From Gemmatimonadota bacterium (GTDB lineage Bacteria; Gemmatimonadota; Gemmatimonadetes; Longimicrobiales; Gaopeijiaceae), in assembly GCA_007132965.1 (NCBI GenBank), contig SLNQ01000172.1, forward strand, positions 1 to 57,919: DNA of 57,919 nt, given 5' to 3'. This document shows positions 1 to 8,258 of the stretch, piece after piece; the first letter of the stretch is position 1; every line of letters starts with the position of its first letter. The position numbers and the translations under genes are program-made. The notes beneath the pieces are model-generated. The model was not told where the DNA came from. It worked only from the letters and a program-made list of their open reading frames with translations, and did not search any database.

Positions 1-906
1 AACTCCATGGACACCCGGGTGCCCATGCACCTGCGTCCGCCGTCCACATCCCGGGGCGAGGAGTCCATGTTTCCGGAGGACCTGGACCTGTATCTCCACA
101 TGGACTCGGTGGGGATGAGCATCACCGGGTATCCCTGGGCCGGAGACGTCTACTACGACTACGCCACCCGGGGCAGCCGGGAGACGGGCAACCCCCTCTT
201 CGGCCACGGCCCCGACTTCGGCTACTTCTACTACGGCTCCATCTGGTACGGAGACGAGCTCTGGGACGGTGGCCAGGTGGAGGACCTGAACAACGATGGG
301 GAGATCGACGAGCTGGACCAGCTCATCTGGTCCGACAGCGTGACGGGCGGACGAGCCTTCAAGGACTGGACGGCCTTCGACCACCCCACCCTTGGCGAGG
401 TGGAGATCGGGGGCTGGCACCCCAAGTTCTTCTCCCGCAACGGTCCCCCCGAGGTGCTGGAAAAGTGGGCGGCAAACCAGGCGCTCTTCAACCTCTACTT
501 GGCGCCGAGCCTGCCCGACCTGCAGGTGGACGCCCCCCGGGTGGAGCGGATTGCCGCGGAGGCCGACAGCACCACCTGGGAGGTGCGGATCCCGGTGCGC
601 AACGACGCCTTCCTGCCCACCGCCCTCCGCCAGGCCGAGCGGGTCAAGATCGTGCGACCCGACCGGGTAGTCCTCTCACTGGAGGGGCTCGAGACCGGCG
701 GCCCGAACCCCGAGGCGCGATTTGTCGAACCCTCGGGGCCCTCGTTCCAGATGGAGCGCCACATCCAGGGCCGTGAGACGGTGGAGGCGGTCTTCACCAT
801 CCGGACGTACGGCGAGGTGGACAGCCTCGAAGCCAGCTACACCGTGCTCTCGACCCGCGGCGGGGTCGTTCGCGGCGAGGTCAGCTCGGTGGCCGGAGGC
901 GGATAG
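1..906 (+). CDS. M14-family zinc carboxypeptidase, C-terminal part (5' end outside window)
   Basis: The reading frame is open from base 1, so the gene enters from outside and only about 301 C-terminal residues are seen. The segment around HPTLGEVEIGG, followed by a tryptophan/proline-rich stretch (GGWHPKFFSRNGPPE) and a beta-rich tail, matches what I recall of the end of the peptidase domain and the C-terminal domain of secreted M14 metallocarboxypeptidases. The zinc-binding HxxE motif lies upstream and cannot be checked. An Asp-rich EF-hand/dockerin-like stretch (DLNNDGEIDELDQ, near codon 97 from base 1) suggests a calcium site. The last 26 bases overlap, tail to tail, the 3' end of the lipoprotein gene on the other strand. 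The family call is moderately secure; the substrate is unknown. Confidence 0.7.
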   Translation, partial: NSMDTRVPMHLRPPSTSRGEESMFPEDLDLYLHMDSVGMSITGYPWAGDVYYDYATRGSRETGNPLFGHGPDFGYFYYGSIWYGDELWDGGQVEDLNNDGEIDELDQLIWSDSVTGGRAFKDWTAFDHPTLGEVEIGGWHPKFFSRNGPPEVLEKWAANQALFNLYLAPSLPDLQVDAPRVERIAAEADSTTWEVRIPVRNDAFLPTALRQAERVKIVRPDRVVLSLEGLETGGPNPEARFVEPSGPSFQMERHIQGRETVEAVFTIRTYGEVDSLEASYTVLSTRGGVVRGEVSSVAGGG

Positions 907-2233
907 CAGGAAACGCCGCGCCAGGCGGAGGGACCGTCTGGTGTGGCGGAATCGTGTCCGGCGGCGGAATCGTGTCCGGTAGCGAAATCGTATCCGGAGG
1001 CGGTACGGTGTCCGGAGGCGGTACGGTGTCCGGTGGCACTTCCTCCGGCTCCTCAGGGGGCACGGGGCCCTCCACCTCCATCTCGCCGCCACCACCCGGC
1101 ACGTCGTTCAGGTTCACGATGCCCTCCACCACCACGGTGTAGGTGACCTCGGGCTCCAGGGGGCTGTCCAGAATGGCTACGATCTCGAACTCCGGGAGCA
1201 GCTCCTGGGGCTCGGGTGCGGGCTCGGGGGGCGGAGGCGGAGGATCTTCCTCGTCAGGGGGGTCGTCGCCCTCCACCTCTTCGCGCTCCCGGGCCTCCAG
1301 CAGGGCCTCCCACTCGTGCAGGTGCAGGAGCTCGGCCACCTCCGGGGCCGGCTCGCCGTCCTCCCGGCTGAGCCGCACCCCTACGCCCTCCAGGGAGCGC
1401 TCGGGATCCAGTGGGTCGTCGAAGCCGAGGCGCAGCGTCATGGAATCCACCGCCTGCACGTCGTCCAGGATCGCCGGTGTGGTGTCGGGAAGCAGGAGCG
1501 CCAACTCGGTGACGATGAGGGTGTCGCCCCGGGCCAGCTCCACGTCGATGGAGTCCTGGGGTTCGGCGAAGTCGGGCTCGCGGTTCCGGTTCAGGTCCTC
1601 GTATGCCTTGATCCGGTAGCGATCCGCCGGCAGGAAGGGGAAGGTGAAGATCCCGGTGGAATCCGTCACCGTGGAGTGGGTGGGTCCCTCGTCCAGGGGC
1701 ACGGCGTCGACCCGGGCGCCCTCCACCTCCTGGCCGGTCAGGCGGTCGGTGATCAGCCCGCCCAGCACGTTGGGCTCGAACTCGGGGCCCGTAGAGAAGA
1801 AGAGGTCGTAGGGGCCGTCCAGCGGATTCTGCCAGAGGTCCCTGATGGTGGGCAGGAGGGTGATGCGGTAGATGGTCCTCTCCCGGAAGCCCCCCTCCAT
1901 CTCCACCCGCACTCCGTGGCGCCGATGCTCGACGCTCACCTCGCCGGTGCGGGGCGAGACCACCACTCCGTCCCGGAGCTGGCCCGTGGTGGGCCGCTCG
2001 CTGGGCCGTCGATCAAACTCGAAGCTCACCCGGCCGTCGAAGGGCTCAAGCACGGCGAAGGTGTCCGGCGAGGTGCTCACCACCTGCATGGGCGTCTCGG
2101 GCACGGGCCCGCCCTCGGGAGAGGCGGTCCGGGCGCAGGCCGCGACGGCGAGCCCCAGCAGCAGGGCCGCCCCCAGCAGCCCGGCCACAGGCGCCGGGGT
2201 TCGTGCTCCTGCCAGCAGCGATCCTTCGGCCAT
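881..2233 (-). CDS. Ig-like domain lipoprotein with Pro-Asp-Thr repeat tail
   Basis: A 450-residue exported protein. The N-terminus has a hydrophobic segment ending in a lipobox-like Val-Ala-Ala-Cys (about residue 33). An SbsA/Big_5-like Ig domain follows (about 45-150, with the typical VSTSPDTFAVLEPFDGRVSFEFD start and a YRITLLPTIRDLWQNPL strand), then a carboxypeptidase-regulatory-like beta-sandwich (about 155-240), an Asp/Pro-rich linker (about 320-345) and a C-terminal tail of PDT(I/V)PPP repeats. Its ATG shares one base with the valS stop (TGATG), so it is probably translationally coupled to valS. Such proteins are common in Bacteroidota and Gemmatimonadota; the function is unknown. The start gives a long pre-signal stretch, so an internal start is possible. 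Confidence 0.75.
   Translation of the reverse strand: MAEGSLLAGARTPAPVAGLLGAALLLGLAVAACARTASPEGGPVPETPMQVVSTSPDTFAVLEPFDGRVSFEFDRRPSERPTTGQLRDGVVVSPRTGEVSVEHRRHGVRVEMEGGFRERTIYRITLLPTIRDLWQNPLDGPYDLFFSTGPEFEPNVLGGLITDRLTGQEVEGARVDAVPLDEGPTHSTVTDSTGIFTFPFLPADRYRIKAYEDLNRNREPDFAEPQDSIDVELARGDTLIVTELALLLPDTTPAILDDVQAVDSMTLRLGFDDPLDPERSLEGVGVRLSREDGEPAPEVAELLHLHEWEALLEAREREEVEGDDPPDEEDPPPPPPEPAPEPQELLPEFEIVAILDSPLEPEVTYTVVVEGIVNLNDVPGGGGEMEVEGPVPPEEPEEVPPDTVPPPDTVPPPDTISLPDTIPPPDTIPPHQTVPPPGAAFPAIRLRPPS
933..1040. repeat. 18-bp tandem repeat inside the lipoprotein gene
   Basis: About six head-to-tail 18-base units. Units begin at 951, 969, 987, 1005 and 1023, and a degenerate unit begins at 933. 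On the minus strand they encode a PDT(I/V)PPP-type hexapeptide at the C-terminus of the lipoprotein. The array is in frame, so a change in copy number would lengthen or shorten the tail without a frameshift. Confidence 0.85.
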
Positions 2234-5004
2234 CAGGCGCCCTCCAGGAGGTTAAGCTTCTCCTGCAACTTGTCGCGCTGATCCTGGAAGGTGGCCTCCT
2301 TGTCCCGCTCCTTCTGCACCACCTCGTCGGGGGCGCGGGTCACGAAGTTCTCGTTGGCCAGCTTCTTCCGGGCGCCGGCGAGCTGCTCCTCCAGGCGCCC
2401 GATCTCCTTCTGGAGCCGTTCACGCTCATGGTCCAGGTCCACCAGCCCCTCCAGGGGAAGGAAGACCTCAGTTCCGTTCTGGAGGACGGCGGTGGCGCCC
2501 ACCCCCCGGCCGTCGGTGGCGCCGAACTCCAGGGCCTGGATCCGAGCCAGCTGTTCCAGGCGGGTCCGTGCCGCCTCCAAAGAGACCCGGAAGCCCTCCG
2601 GCGCACCCTCCAGCACCAGCGACACCGGGGTGCCCTCTCCCACCCCGTACTCCTTCCGCAGGCTCCGGACGGCCGTCACCAGCTCCTTGAAGTGGGCCAT
2701 GGCCTCCTCGGCCTCCGGGTCGCGGTGTGCCGGATCGGGCTGGGGCCACGGAGCAACCAGGAGGCTCTCGGGTCGCTCGCCGGGCTCTGCCGGCCAGGGG
2801 ATCCGGTCCCAGAGGTGTTCGGTCACGAAGGGCACCAGGGGATGCAGGAGCCGGAGGATGCCGTCGAAGGCGTGCACCAGCACCGCCCGAGCCGCCTCCC
2901 GCGAATCGTCCCCGGCATCAGCCCGGAGCCGCCCCTTCACCATCTCCAGGTACCAGTCGGCGAAGTCGCCCCAGAAGAAGTGGTGCGCCCGCTCCACGGC
3001 CTCGTGGATCCGGAAGCGCTCCAGCGCCCGGGTCATCTCCTCGGCGGTGGCCGAGAGGCGGGAGAGGATCCAGCGGTCCTCGTCCTCCATGGCGTCCCGC
3101 ACCGCACCTGCCGGCCGCACCGGCTCCTCGCCCACGCTCATGAGGGTGAAGCGGCCGGCGTTCCAGAGCTTGTTGGCGAAGTTGCGGCCCGGGGCGAACG
3201 CCGCCTCCAGGTCCTCGTGGTCCAGATGGATGTCGGTGCCCACCCCGCACATGCTGAGGACCGTGTAACGGAGGGCGTCGGCGCCGAAGCGCTCCACCAC
3301 CTCCATGGGGTCGATCCCATTGCCCAGCGACTTGGACATCTTGCGGCCCTGGGCGTCGCGGACGGTGCCGTGGAGGAACACGTCCCGAAAGGGGGGCTCG
3401 CCCTGGAACTCGTAGCCGGCCATGATCATCCTGGCCACCCAGAAGAACAGGATCTCCGGGGCCGTCACCAGGGTGTGGCCCGGGTAGAAGGCCTCCAGGT
3501 CGTCGGTCTCCTCGGGCCACCCGAAGACGGAGAAGGGCCAGAGCCACGAACTGAACCAGGTGTCCAACACGTCGGGGTCCTGCTGGATCTCGGCACTCCC
3601 GCAGCGGGCGCACTCCGTGGGGTCGGTGCGGGCCACCATGACCTCGTCGCACTCCTCGGCCCGGCAGTACCACACCGGAATCCGGTGGCCCCACCAGAGC
3701 TGTCGCGAGATGCACCAGTCCCGGATGTTCTCGAGCCACTCCTCGTACACCTTCGTCCAACGCTGCGGGTGGAAGCGGATGGTGCCGTCGCGGGAGGCGG
3801 CCAGCGCCGGCCGGGCCAGGGGCTCCATCCGGACGAACCACTGGTCCGACAGGCGGGGCTCCACCACGGTGTCGCACCGGTAGCAGCGGGGCACCGAGTG
3901 GCGGTGCGGCTCGTCGCCGGCGGAAAGCCCTTCCTCGGCCAGCGCCTGCACCACCGCCTTGCGGGCCTCGAAGCGGTCGATTCCGCGGAATCGCTCCGGG
4001 ACGGCGTCGTTCGTGGCGGCCTGGGCGGTGAGAATGTTCAGCACCTCCAGTCCGGTCCGCCGGGCGATCTCGAAGTCGTTGGGGTCGTGGGCCGGAGTGA
4101 CCTTCACCATCCCGGTGCCGAACTCAGGGTCCACCCACTCGTCGGCTACGATGGGAATGGTGCGGCCCGCCAGGGGGAGCTCCACCTCGCTGCCCACCAG
4201 GGCGGCGTAGCGCTCGTCGTCGGGGTGTACCGCCACCCCGGTGTCGCCCAACATGGTCTCGGGTCGGGTGGTCGAGACGGTGAGGTACCACCGGCCGTCG
4301 TCCATGCGGCCCAGCGCCTCCGCCCCGGCCGCCCGGGCCCGGGCGGCGGCGTGCCAGGCCGATTCGGGCAGGGGGTAGCGGATGTGGTGGAGCCGGCCTT
4401 CCACTTCGGTTCCCTCGGCCTCCTCGTTGGAGAGCGCGGTGCCGCAGCGGGGACACCAGTTGATGATGTACTCGCCCCGGTAGATGAGGTCCTTCTCGTA
4501 GAGGCGCACGAAGACCTCCCGCACCGCCCGGGAGAGCTCCGGATCCAGGGTGAAGCGGGTCCGCTCCCAGTCGCACGAGGCGCCGATGGCCTGGAGCTGC
4601 TCCAGGATCGTGCCGCCGGTGTCGTCCACGAAGCTCCGGACCTCGTCCAGGAAGGCCTCGCGGCCCATGTCAAACCGGGTCCGGTCGCTCTCGGCGGCCA
4701 CCTTCCGCTCCACCACGTTCTGTGTTGCGATCCCGGCGTGGTCGGTCCCGGGCACCCAGACGGCGGCCCGCCCCTGCATGCGGCGCCACCGGATGAGCAC
4801 GTCCTGCACCGTGTTGTTCAGGCCGTGGCCCATGTGCAGGACCGCCGTCACGTTGGGCGGCGGGATCACGATGACGTACGGGTCCCGGCCCTCCTCCAGG
4901 ACCCGGCTCGCGGGCACGTGAAAGCGCCCGGCGTCCAGGGCTCGCCGGTAGAGGGGTCCTTCGATGGCTTCAGGATCGAGTCTCGGGGGGAGGGCGTCGG
5001 CCAC
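2233..5004 (-). CDS. valS: Valyl-tRNA synthetase
   Basis: Cytoplasmic class I aminoacyl-tRNA synthetase that charges tRNA-Val and edits Thr-tRNA-Val. The 923-residue length is normal. The N-terminal PPPNVTAVLHMGHGLNNT carries the HIGH-type signature (HMGH). The CP1 editing region contains the usual TTRPETMLGDTGVAVHPDDERY block. The KMSKS loop is intact (GRKMSKSLGNGIDP). The C-terminal end has an anticodon-binding helical domain and the ValRS coiled-coil arm (heptad-like, LEEQLAGARKKLANENF). The start is GTG at 5004. The stop overlaps the start of the next gene (lipoprotein) by one base. No T-box-like leader was recognised in the 108 bases upstream. Confidence 0.97.
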   Translation of the reverse strand: MADALPPRLDPEAIEGPLYRRALDAGRFHVPASRVLEEGRDPYVIVIPPPNVTAVLHMGHGLNNTVQDVLIRWRRMQGRAAVWVPGTDHAGIATQNVVERKVAAESDRTRFDMGREAFLDEVRSFVDDTGGTILEQLQAIGASCDWERTRFTLDPELSRAVREVFVRLYEKDLIYRGEYIINWCPRCGTALSNEEAEGTEVEGRLHHIRYPLPESAWHAAARARAAGAEALGRMDDGRWYLTVSTTRPETMLGDTGVAVHPDDERYAALVGSEVELPLAGRTIPIVADEWVDPEFGTGMVKVTPAHDPNDFEIARRTGLEVLNILTAQAATNDAVPERFRGIDRFEARKAVVQALAEEGLSAGDEPHRHSVPRCYRCDTVVEPRLSDQWFVRMEPLARPALAASRDGTIRFHPQRWTKVYEEWLENIRDWCISRQLWWGHRIPVWYCRAEECDEVMVARTDPTECARCGSAEIQQDPDVLDTWFSSWLWPFSVFGWPEETDDLEAFYPGHTLVTAPEILFFWVARMIMAGYEFQGEPPFRDVFLHGTVRDAQGRKMSKSLGNGIDPMEVVERFGADALRYTVLSMCGVGTDIHLDHEDLEAAFAPGRNFANKLWNAGRFTLMSVGEEPVRPAGAVRDAMEDEDRWILSRLSATAEEMTRALERFRIHEAVERAHHFFWGDFADWYLEMVKGRLRADAGDDSREAARAVLVHAFDGILRLLHPLVPFVTEHLWDRIPWPAEPGERPESLLVAPWPQPDPAHRDPEAEEAMAHFKELVTAVRSLRKEYGVGEGTPVSLVLEGAPEGFRVSLEAARTRLEQLARIQALEFGATDGRGVGATAVLQNGTEVFLPLEGLVDLDHERERLQKEIGRLEEQLAGARKKLANENFVTRAPDEVVQKERDKEATFQDQRDKLQEKLNLLEGA

Positions 5005-5112
5005 GGGTACCTCGGAAACGGGTGGACCGGAGTCGGTGCTCCGGTGGGACGGTTCAGATCGCCCGAAGGTTATTCCGGACGGGGGAGAGCGTCAATGCAG
5101 GCAGGGCGGCCC

Positions 5113-5955
5113 TCATCCGCCTCCACTTCCCCGCTGCCGGTCTCGCTCCTCGTCCATGCGACGACGGATCTCCTGGGCCCGCTCGGCCCAGGTCTCGCGG
5201 ATGGCCTGGGTGGCGGCCCCGCGAATCAGGTCTTCGTAGACCCACTGCCGGTGCGCTGCCGTGCTCCCCGGCGCTACGGGGACGTCGAAGCTGAAGGGCA
5301 GGGGCACCGAGTAGTCACCCAGATGGAGCTGGCCGGAGGAGATCCCCCAGCGACGCCCCTCGCTGTCGGTGACCGTCCAGTCCCGTGCCCGCTCGGCCAT
5401 GGCGGCGGCCACCGCCACCGAGTCGTTCCAGTCCTGCATCATCCCGTAGAGGAGGAGCTGGGCTTTCTCTTCCTCGGTGAGGTCCATGTAGTCGGCGTCC
5501 AGGGGCGCCCAGAGCCGGCCGTCGGGGGTCTGGGGCTGGAGCCGCTCGGCGATGTGACGACGTTCCTCGTCGGTCTCCACCTCCACGGGGTCGTCGGCCA
5601 CGGGATCGTCGATCGGATCGTCCACCGGATCGTCGGGGGGAGGTGCCACGGGGGTCGGGATCACCGGGTCGTCAGGGAGCTCCTCGGGCTCCTCCTCCGG
5701 CTCGGGGTCGTCCAGGAGCTCCTGGAAGGCGATGACCTCCATGCCCCGTTCCACCAGCTCCGGGTCGTCGTCGGGGACCGGGTCGGTGGGCGGCGGCAGC
5801 CGGTCCATGAGAATCGGATACACGGCCAGGAGCACGGCGTGCAGGGCTATGGAAATCCCGATGCCCCAGGTGAGAGCCCGCCGCTCCCGCCGCGGGGCGC
5901 TGCTCACGTCCGGGGCCGCAGAACCATCGTCGGGGTCGGGGGTGGGAGACGCCAT
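5113..5955 (-). CDS. TonB-like N-terminal membrane protein with acidic Pro-rich linker, unknown function
   Basis: A 280-residue protein with a short cytoplasmic N-terminus, a single transmembrane segment (about residues 28-50, GIGISIALHAVLLAVYPIL) and a Pro/Asp-rich periplasmic spacer (about 54-130) carrying tandem DDP(V/I)DDP motifs. This layout is typical of TonB or GspC-like energy transducers. The C-terminal 150 residues (SGQLHLGDYSVPLPFSFDVPVAPG and a Glu/Arg-rich terminal helix) do not show the TonB C-terminal fold that I can recognise. No ExbB or ExbD gene is nearby. It is a single gene with 108-152 bp gaps on each side. I do not assign a function. Confidence 0.6.
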   Translation of the reverse strand: MASPTPDPDDGSAAPDVSSAPRRERRALTWGIGISIALHAVLLAVYPILMDRLPPPTDPVPDDDPELVERGMEVIAFQELLDDPEPEEEPEELPDDPVIPTPVAPPPDDPVDDPIDDPVADDPVEVETDEERRHIAERLQPQTPDGRLWAPLDADYMDLTEEEKAQLLLYGMMQDWNDSVAVAAAMAERARDWTVTDSEGRRWGISSGQLHLGDYSVPLPFSFDVPVAPGSTAAHRQWVYEDLIRGAATQAIRETWAERAQEIRRRMDEERDRQRGSGGG

Positions 5956-6107
5956 CGTTTTTAGAACACCCCTTGCCGGGGACCGGTTCCGGTTCTCAAC
6001 GGGAATACAGGGACAACGGGCATGGTGTCCGCAGTCCGGCGGAAGCGGAGGTGCTGCCGCTGTTGGTCCGCCCGGCGGGGGTTCCCCCTCCCGGTCCCTT
6101 CACACCG

Positions 6108-7283
6108 CTACACCAGCTCCGCCAGCCGAACGGCGCCCTCCCGAAGGCGCTCCTCGGAGGTGGTGAGGGCCACCCGGAAGAAGCCCTCGCCCCCTTCACC
6201 CAGCCCCGCACCCGGCAACACGATGACCCCGCGCTCATCCACGGCCCGGCGGGCGAAGGCCCGGGAGTCGCCGTCGCCCGGCACGGGAATCCAGAGGTAC
6301 ATGGTGGCCCGGGGCGCCTCCACGTGGAATCCGGCGTCCCGGAGCGCCTCCACCGCCGCGTCCCGGCGTCGGCGGAAGACGGCCACATTCTGCGGCACCC
6401 ACTCGCTCCACGACTCCAGGGCTCCGATTCCCCCCGCCTGCACCGCCAGGAAGACGCCGGTGTCCACGAAGGTCTTCACCCGGGCGAGGGTGGCGATGAT
6501 CCCGGCATGTCCCGCCACCCAGCCCAGGCGCCATCCGGTCATGTTGTAGGTCTTGGAGAGGGAGTGGAACTCCACCGCCACCTCCCGGGCTCCCTCCAGC
6601 TCCAGCACGGAGGGCGGCCGGTAGCCATCGAAGGCCACCTCCGAGTAGGCGTGGTCGTGGAGGAGCACGATCTCCCGCTCCCGACAGAAGGCCACCGCCT
6701 CCTCCAGGTACGAGCGAGGCGCCGTGGCCGCCGTGGGGTTGTTGGGATAGTTCAGGATCAGGACCCGGGTTCGCTCCAGGACGTCCTCGGGAACCCGGTG
6801 GAAAGGGAGGAGAAAGTCGTCCTCCGGACGGAGGGGCACCGGGTGCGGGGTGGCCCCGGCCAGCACCGTGCCGCCCCGGTACGCCTGGTAGCCCGGATCC
6901 GGATAGACCGCCACGTCGCCGGGGTTCAGGATGGAGATGAGCAGGTGGGCGATCCCCTCCTTCGAGCCGATGAGGGGCAGGAGCTCGGAGAAGGGGTCGA
7001 GGCCGACCCCGAAGCGGCGCTCCATCCAGGCGGCCACCGCCTCCCGGAAGTCCGGGAGCCCCAGTTGGAAGGGGTAGCGGGAGAAGGAGGGGTCCCCCAC
7101 CGCGCTCCGGAGCCGCTCCACCGCCACCGGCGGAGGCGTCAGGTCCGCGTCGCCCGCCCCCAGGTCGATGACGTCGACGCCCTCCCGCTCCAGCTCTCGG
7201 CGGCGCTCTGCGATGCCGGCCATGGGATACCCGGGCAGGGAGTCCAGGGCCCGGGACCGGGGAGGAAAGGGGCCCTCGCTCAC
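6108..7283 (-). CDS. PLP-dependent class I/II aminotransferase (DapL-like)
   Basis: A 391-residue fold-type I aminotransferase. The PLP-binding lysine is K244 in HSLSKTYNMTGWRLGW. The NYPNNPT motif (about 178-184) and D210/Y213 of the cofactor pocket are present, and the N-terminus has a substrate-gating PGYP. The closest family by eye is the LL-diaminopimelate aminotransferase/AspC-like group, often annotated DapL or alanine-glyoxylate-type. The substrate cannot be fixed from sequence alone. A lysine/peptidoglycan role would fit lysA elsewhere in the window, but the two genes are not linked. The GTG start overlaps the stop of the upstream fumarylacetoacetase-family gene by four bases (GTGA), which indicates an operon. 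Confidence 0.85.
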   Translation of the reverse strand: MSEGPFPPRSRALDSLPGYPMAGIAERRRELEREGVDVIDLGAGDADLTPPPVAVERLRSAVGDPSFSRYPFQLGLPDFREAVAAWMERRFGVGLDPFSELLPLIGSKEGIAHLLISILNPGDVAVYPDPGYQAYRGGTVLAGATPHPVPLRPEDDFLLPFHRVPEDVLERTRVLILNYPNNPTAATAPRSYLEEAVAFCREREIVLLHDHAYSEVAFDGYRPPSVLELEGAREVAVEFHSLSKTYNMTGWRLGWVAGHAGIIATLARVKTFVDTGVFLAVQAGGIGALESWSEWVPQNVAVFRRRRDAAVEALRDAGFHVEAPRATMYLWIPVPGDGDSRAFARRAVDERGVIVLPGAGLGEGGEGFFRVALTTSEERLREGAVRLAELV

Positions 7284-7924
7284 GGAGCGTCGCCTGTGAC
7301 GGGGTTTCGCACCGCCCCCACCCCGGGGATCCTCACCTCCACCTCGTCGCCGGGGGCCAGGGGGCCCACGCCGGCCGGGGTGCCGGTGAGGATCAAGTCT
7401 CCGGGCTCCAGCGTCATGACCCGGGCAATGAAGCCCACCAGCGCCGCCGGCGAGAATGCCATCTGGTGGATGCTGCCCTCCTGGCGGAGCTCGCCGTTCA
7501 CCCGGGTCTCAAGCGCCAGGGCGCTCCGGTCCACTGTGTCCAGGGGGACCGGCTCGCCCATCGGGCAGAAGGTGTCGAAGCCCTTGGCCCGGGCCCACTG
7601 GCCGTCGGAGCGCTGGAGCTCGCGGGCGGTGACGTCGTTGGCCGGCAGGACGTGGGAGAGGGCGGCCCACCCGTCCTCCGGGCTCAGGCCCGCACCCACG
7701 TCTGCGGGGCCGACCCGGCGTCCCACCACGAAGGCCATCTCTCCCTCGAAGTCCACCTGGCCGACCCACGAGGGCCGCACGATGGTCTCGCCGGACGGAC
7801 GGAGGGCCGAGGGGGGCTTCAGAAAGATGAGGGGTTCGTCGGGGACCCGGCCGCCCATCTCCTGGGCGTGAGCCGTGTAGTTGCGTCCCACGCAGACGAT
7901 CTTGGACGGCTGCGGCGTCGCCAC
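7280..7924 (-). CDS. Fumarylacetoacetate hydrolase-family protein
   Basis: A 214-residue single-domain FAH-superfamily enzyme (FAHD1/YcgM type), predicted to be a metal-dependent C-C hydrolase, acylpyruvase or oxaloacetate decarboxylase. The N-terminus has the hallmark IVCVGRNYTAHAQEMG, then FLKPPSAL, the acidic metal-binding segment DFEGEMAFVVG, ANDVTARELQ and the C-terminal LILTGTPAGVGPL loop. All the usual family blocks are present in order. The start is GTG at 7924. It lies 7 bases downstream of a small membrane-protein gene and overlaps the aminotransferase downstream, so the three are probably co-transcribed. The exact substrate is unknown. Confidence 0.88.
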   Translation of the reverse strand: MATPQPSKIVCVGRNYTAHAQEMGGRVPDEPLIFLKPPSALRPSGETIVRPSWVGQVDFEGEMAFVVGRRVGPADVGAGLSPEDGWAALSHVLPANDVTARELQRSDGQWARAKGFDTFCPMGEPVPLDTVDRSALALETRVNGELRQEGSIHQMAFSPAALVGFIARVMTLEPGDLILTGTPAGVGPLAPGDEVEVRIPGVGAVRNPVTGDAP

Positions 7925-7931
7925 GCCGGGG

Positions 7932-8135
7932 CTACTTCCTCGGTCCCGACGGGCGGTGGCGGAGGGTGCCCACCACGATGACCAGGGTGGCGATCCCCAG
8001 GAGCACGCCGGTGACGGTGTACCAGAAGCCCACGTCGGCCTGGTCGGCCGCCCACCCCACCGATGCCGCCCGGAAGGCCATGAGGGTGAAGATGAGCCAG
8101 ACCGCGCCGGCGGCGAATCCCAGAATTCGAGACAT
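7932..8135 (-). CDS. Small two-helix membrane protein, hypothetical
   Basis: A 67-residue protein with two hydrophobic helices (about residues 5-25 and 40-60) joined by a short polar loop, and a basic C-terminal end (RHRPSGPRK) that would be cytoplasmic. A GGAG sequence 9 bases upstream supports the ATG at 8135. It is the first gene of a probable operon with the FAH-family enzyme and the aminotransferase. I do not recognise the family. Confidence 0.6.
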   Translation of the reverse strand: MSRILGFAAGAVWLIFTLMAFRAASVGWAADQADVGFWYTVTGVLLGIATLVIVVGTLRHRPSGPRK

Positions 8136-8258
8136 GAAGATCAGCTCCGGTGGAGCGTGGCGATTGCGTGATGATCGAAAGGCCGTCGTAATCTACGATG
8201 GCGGCGGGGCGAGGCAAGCCGGGTCGGGCAGGAAGCCCACGGGCCCGACGCGCTGGAT

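Noticed and set aside
5005-5112. A possible T-box or tRNA-like structure upstream of valS
   Set aside because: GC-rich self-complementary runs are present but no T-box motif or tRNA cloverleaf could be fitted.
2203-5964. A 1253-codon plus-strand open frame opposite valS
   Set aside because: It is a shadow of valS and its neighbour: His/Pro/Gly/Arg-rich, no domain, no ribosome-binding site, and the opposite strand has a clear ValRS.
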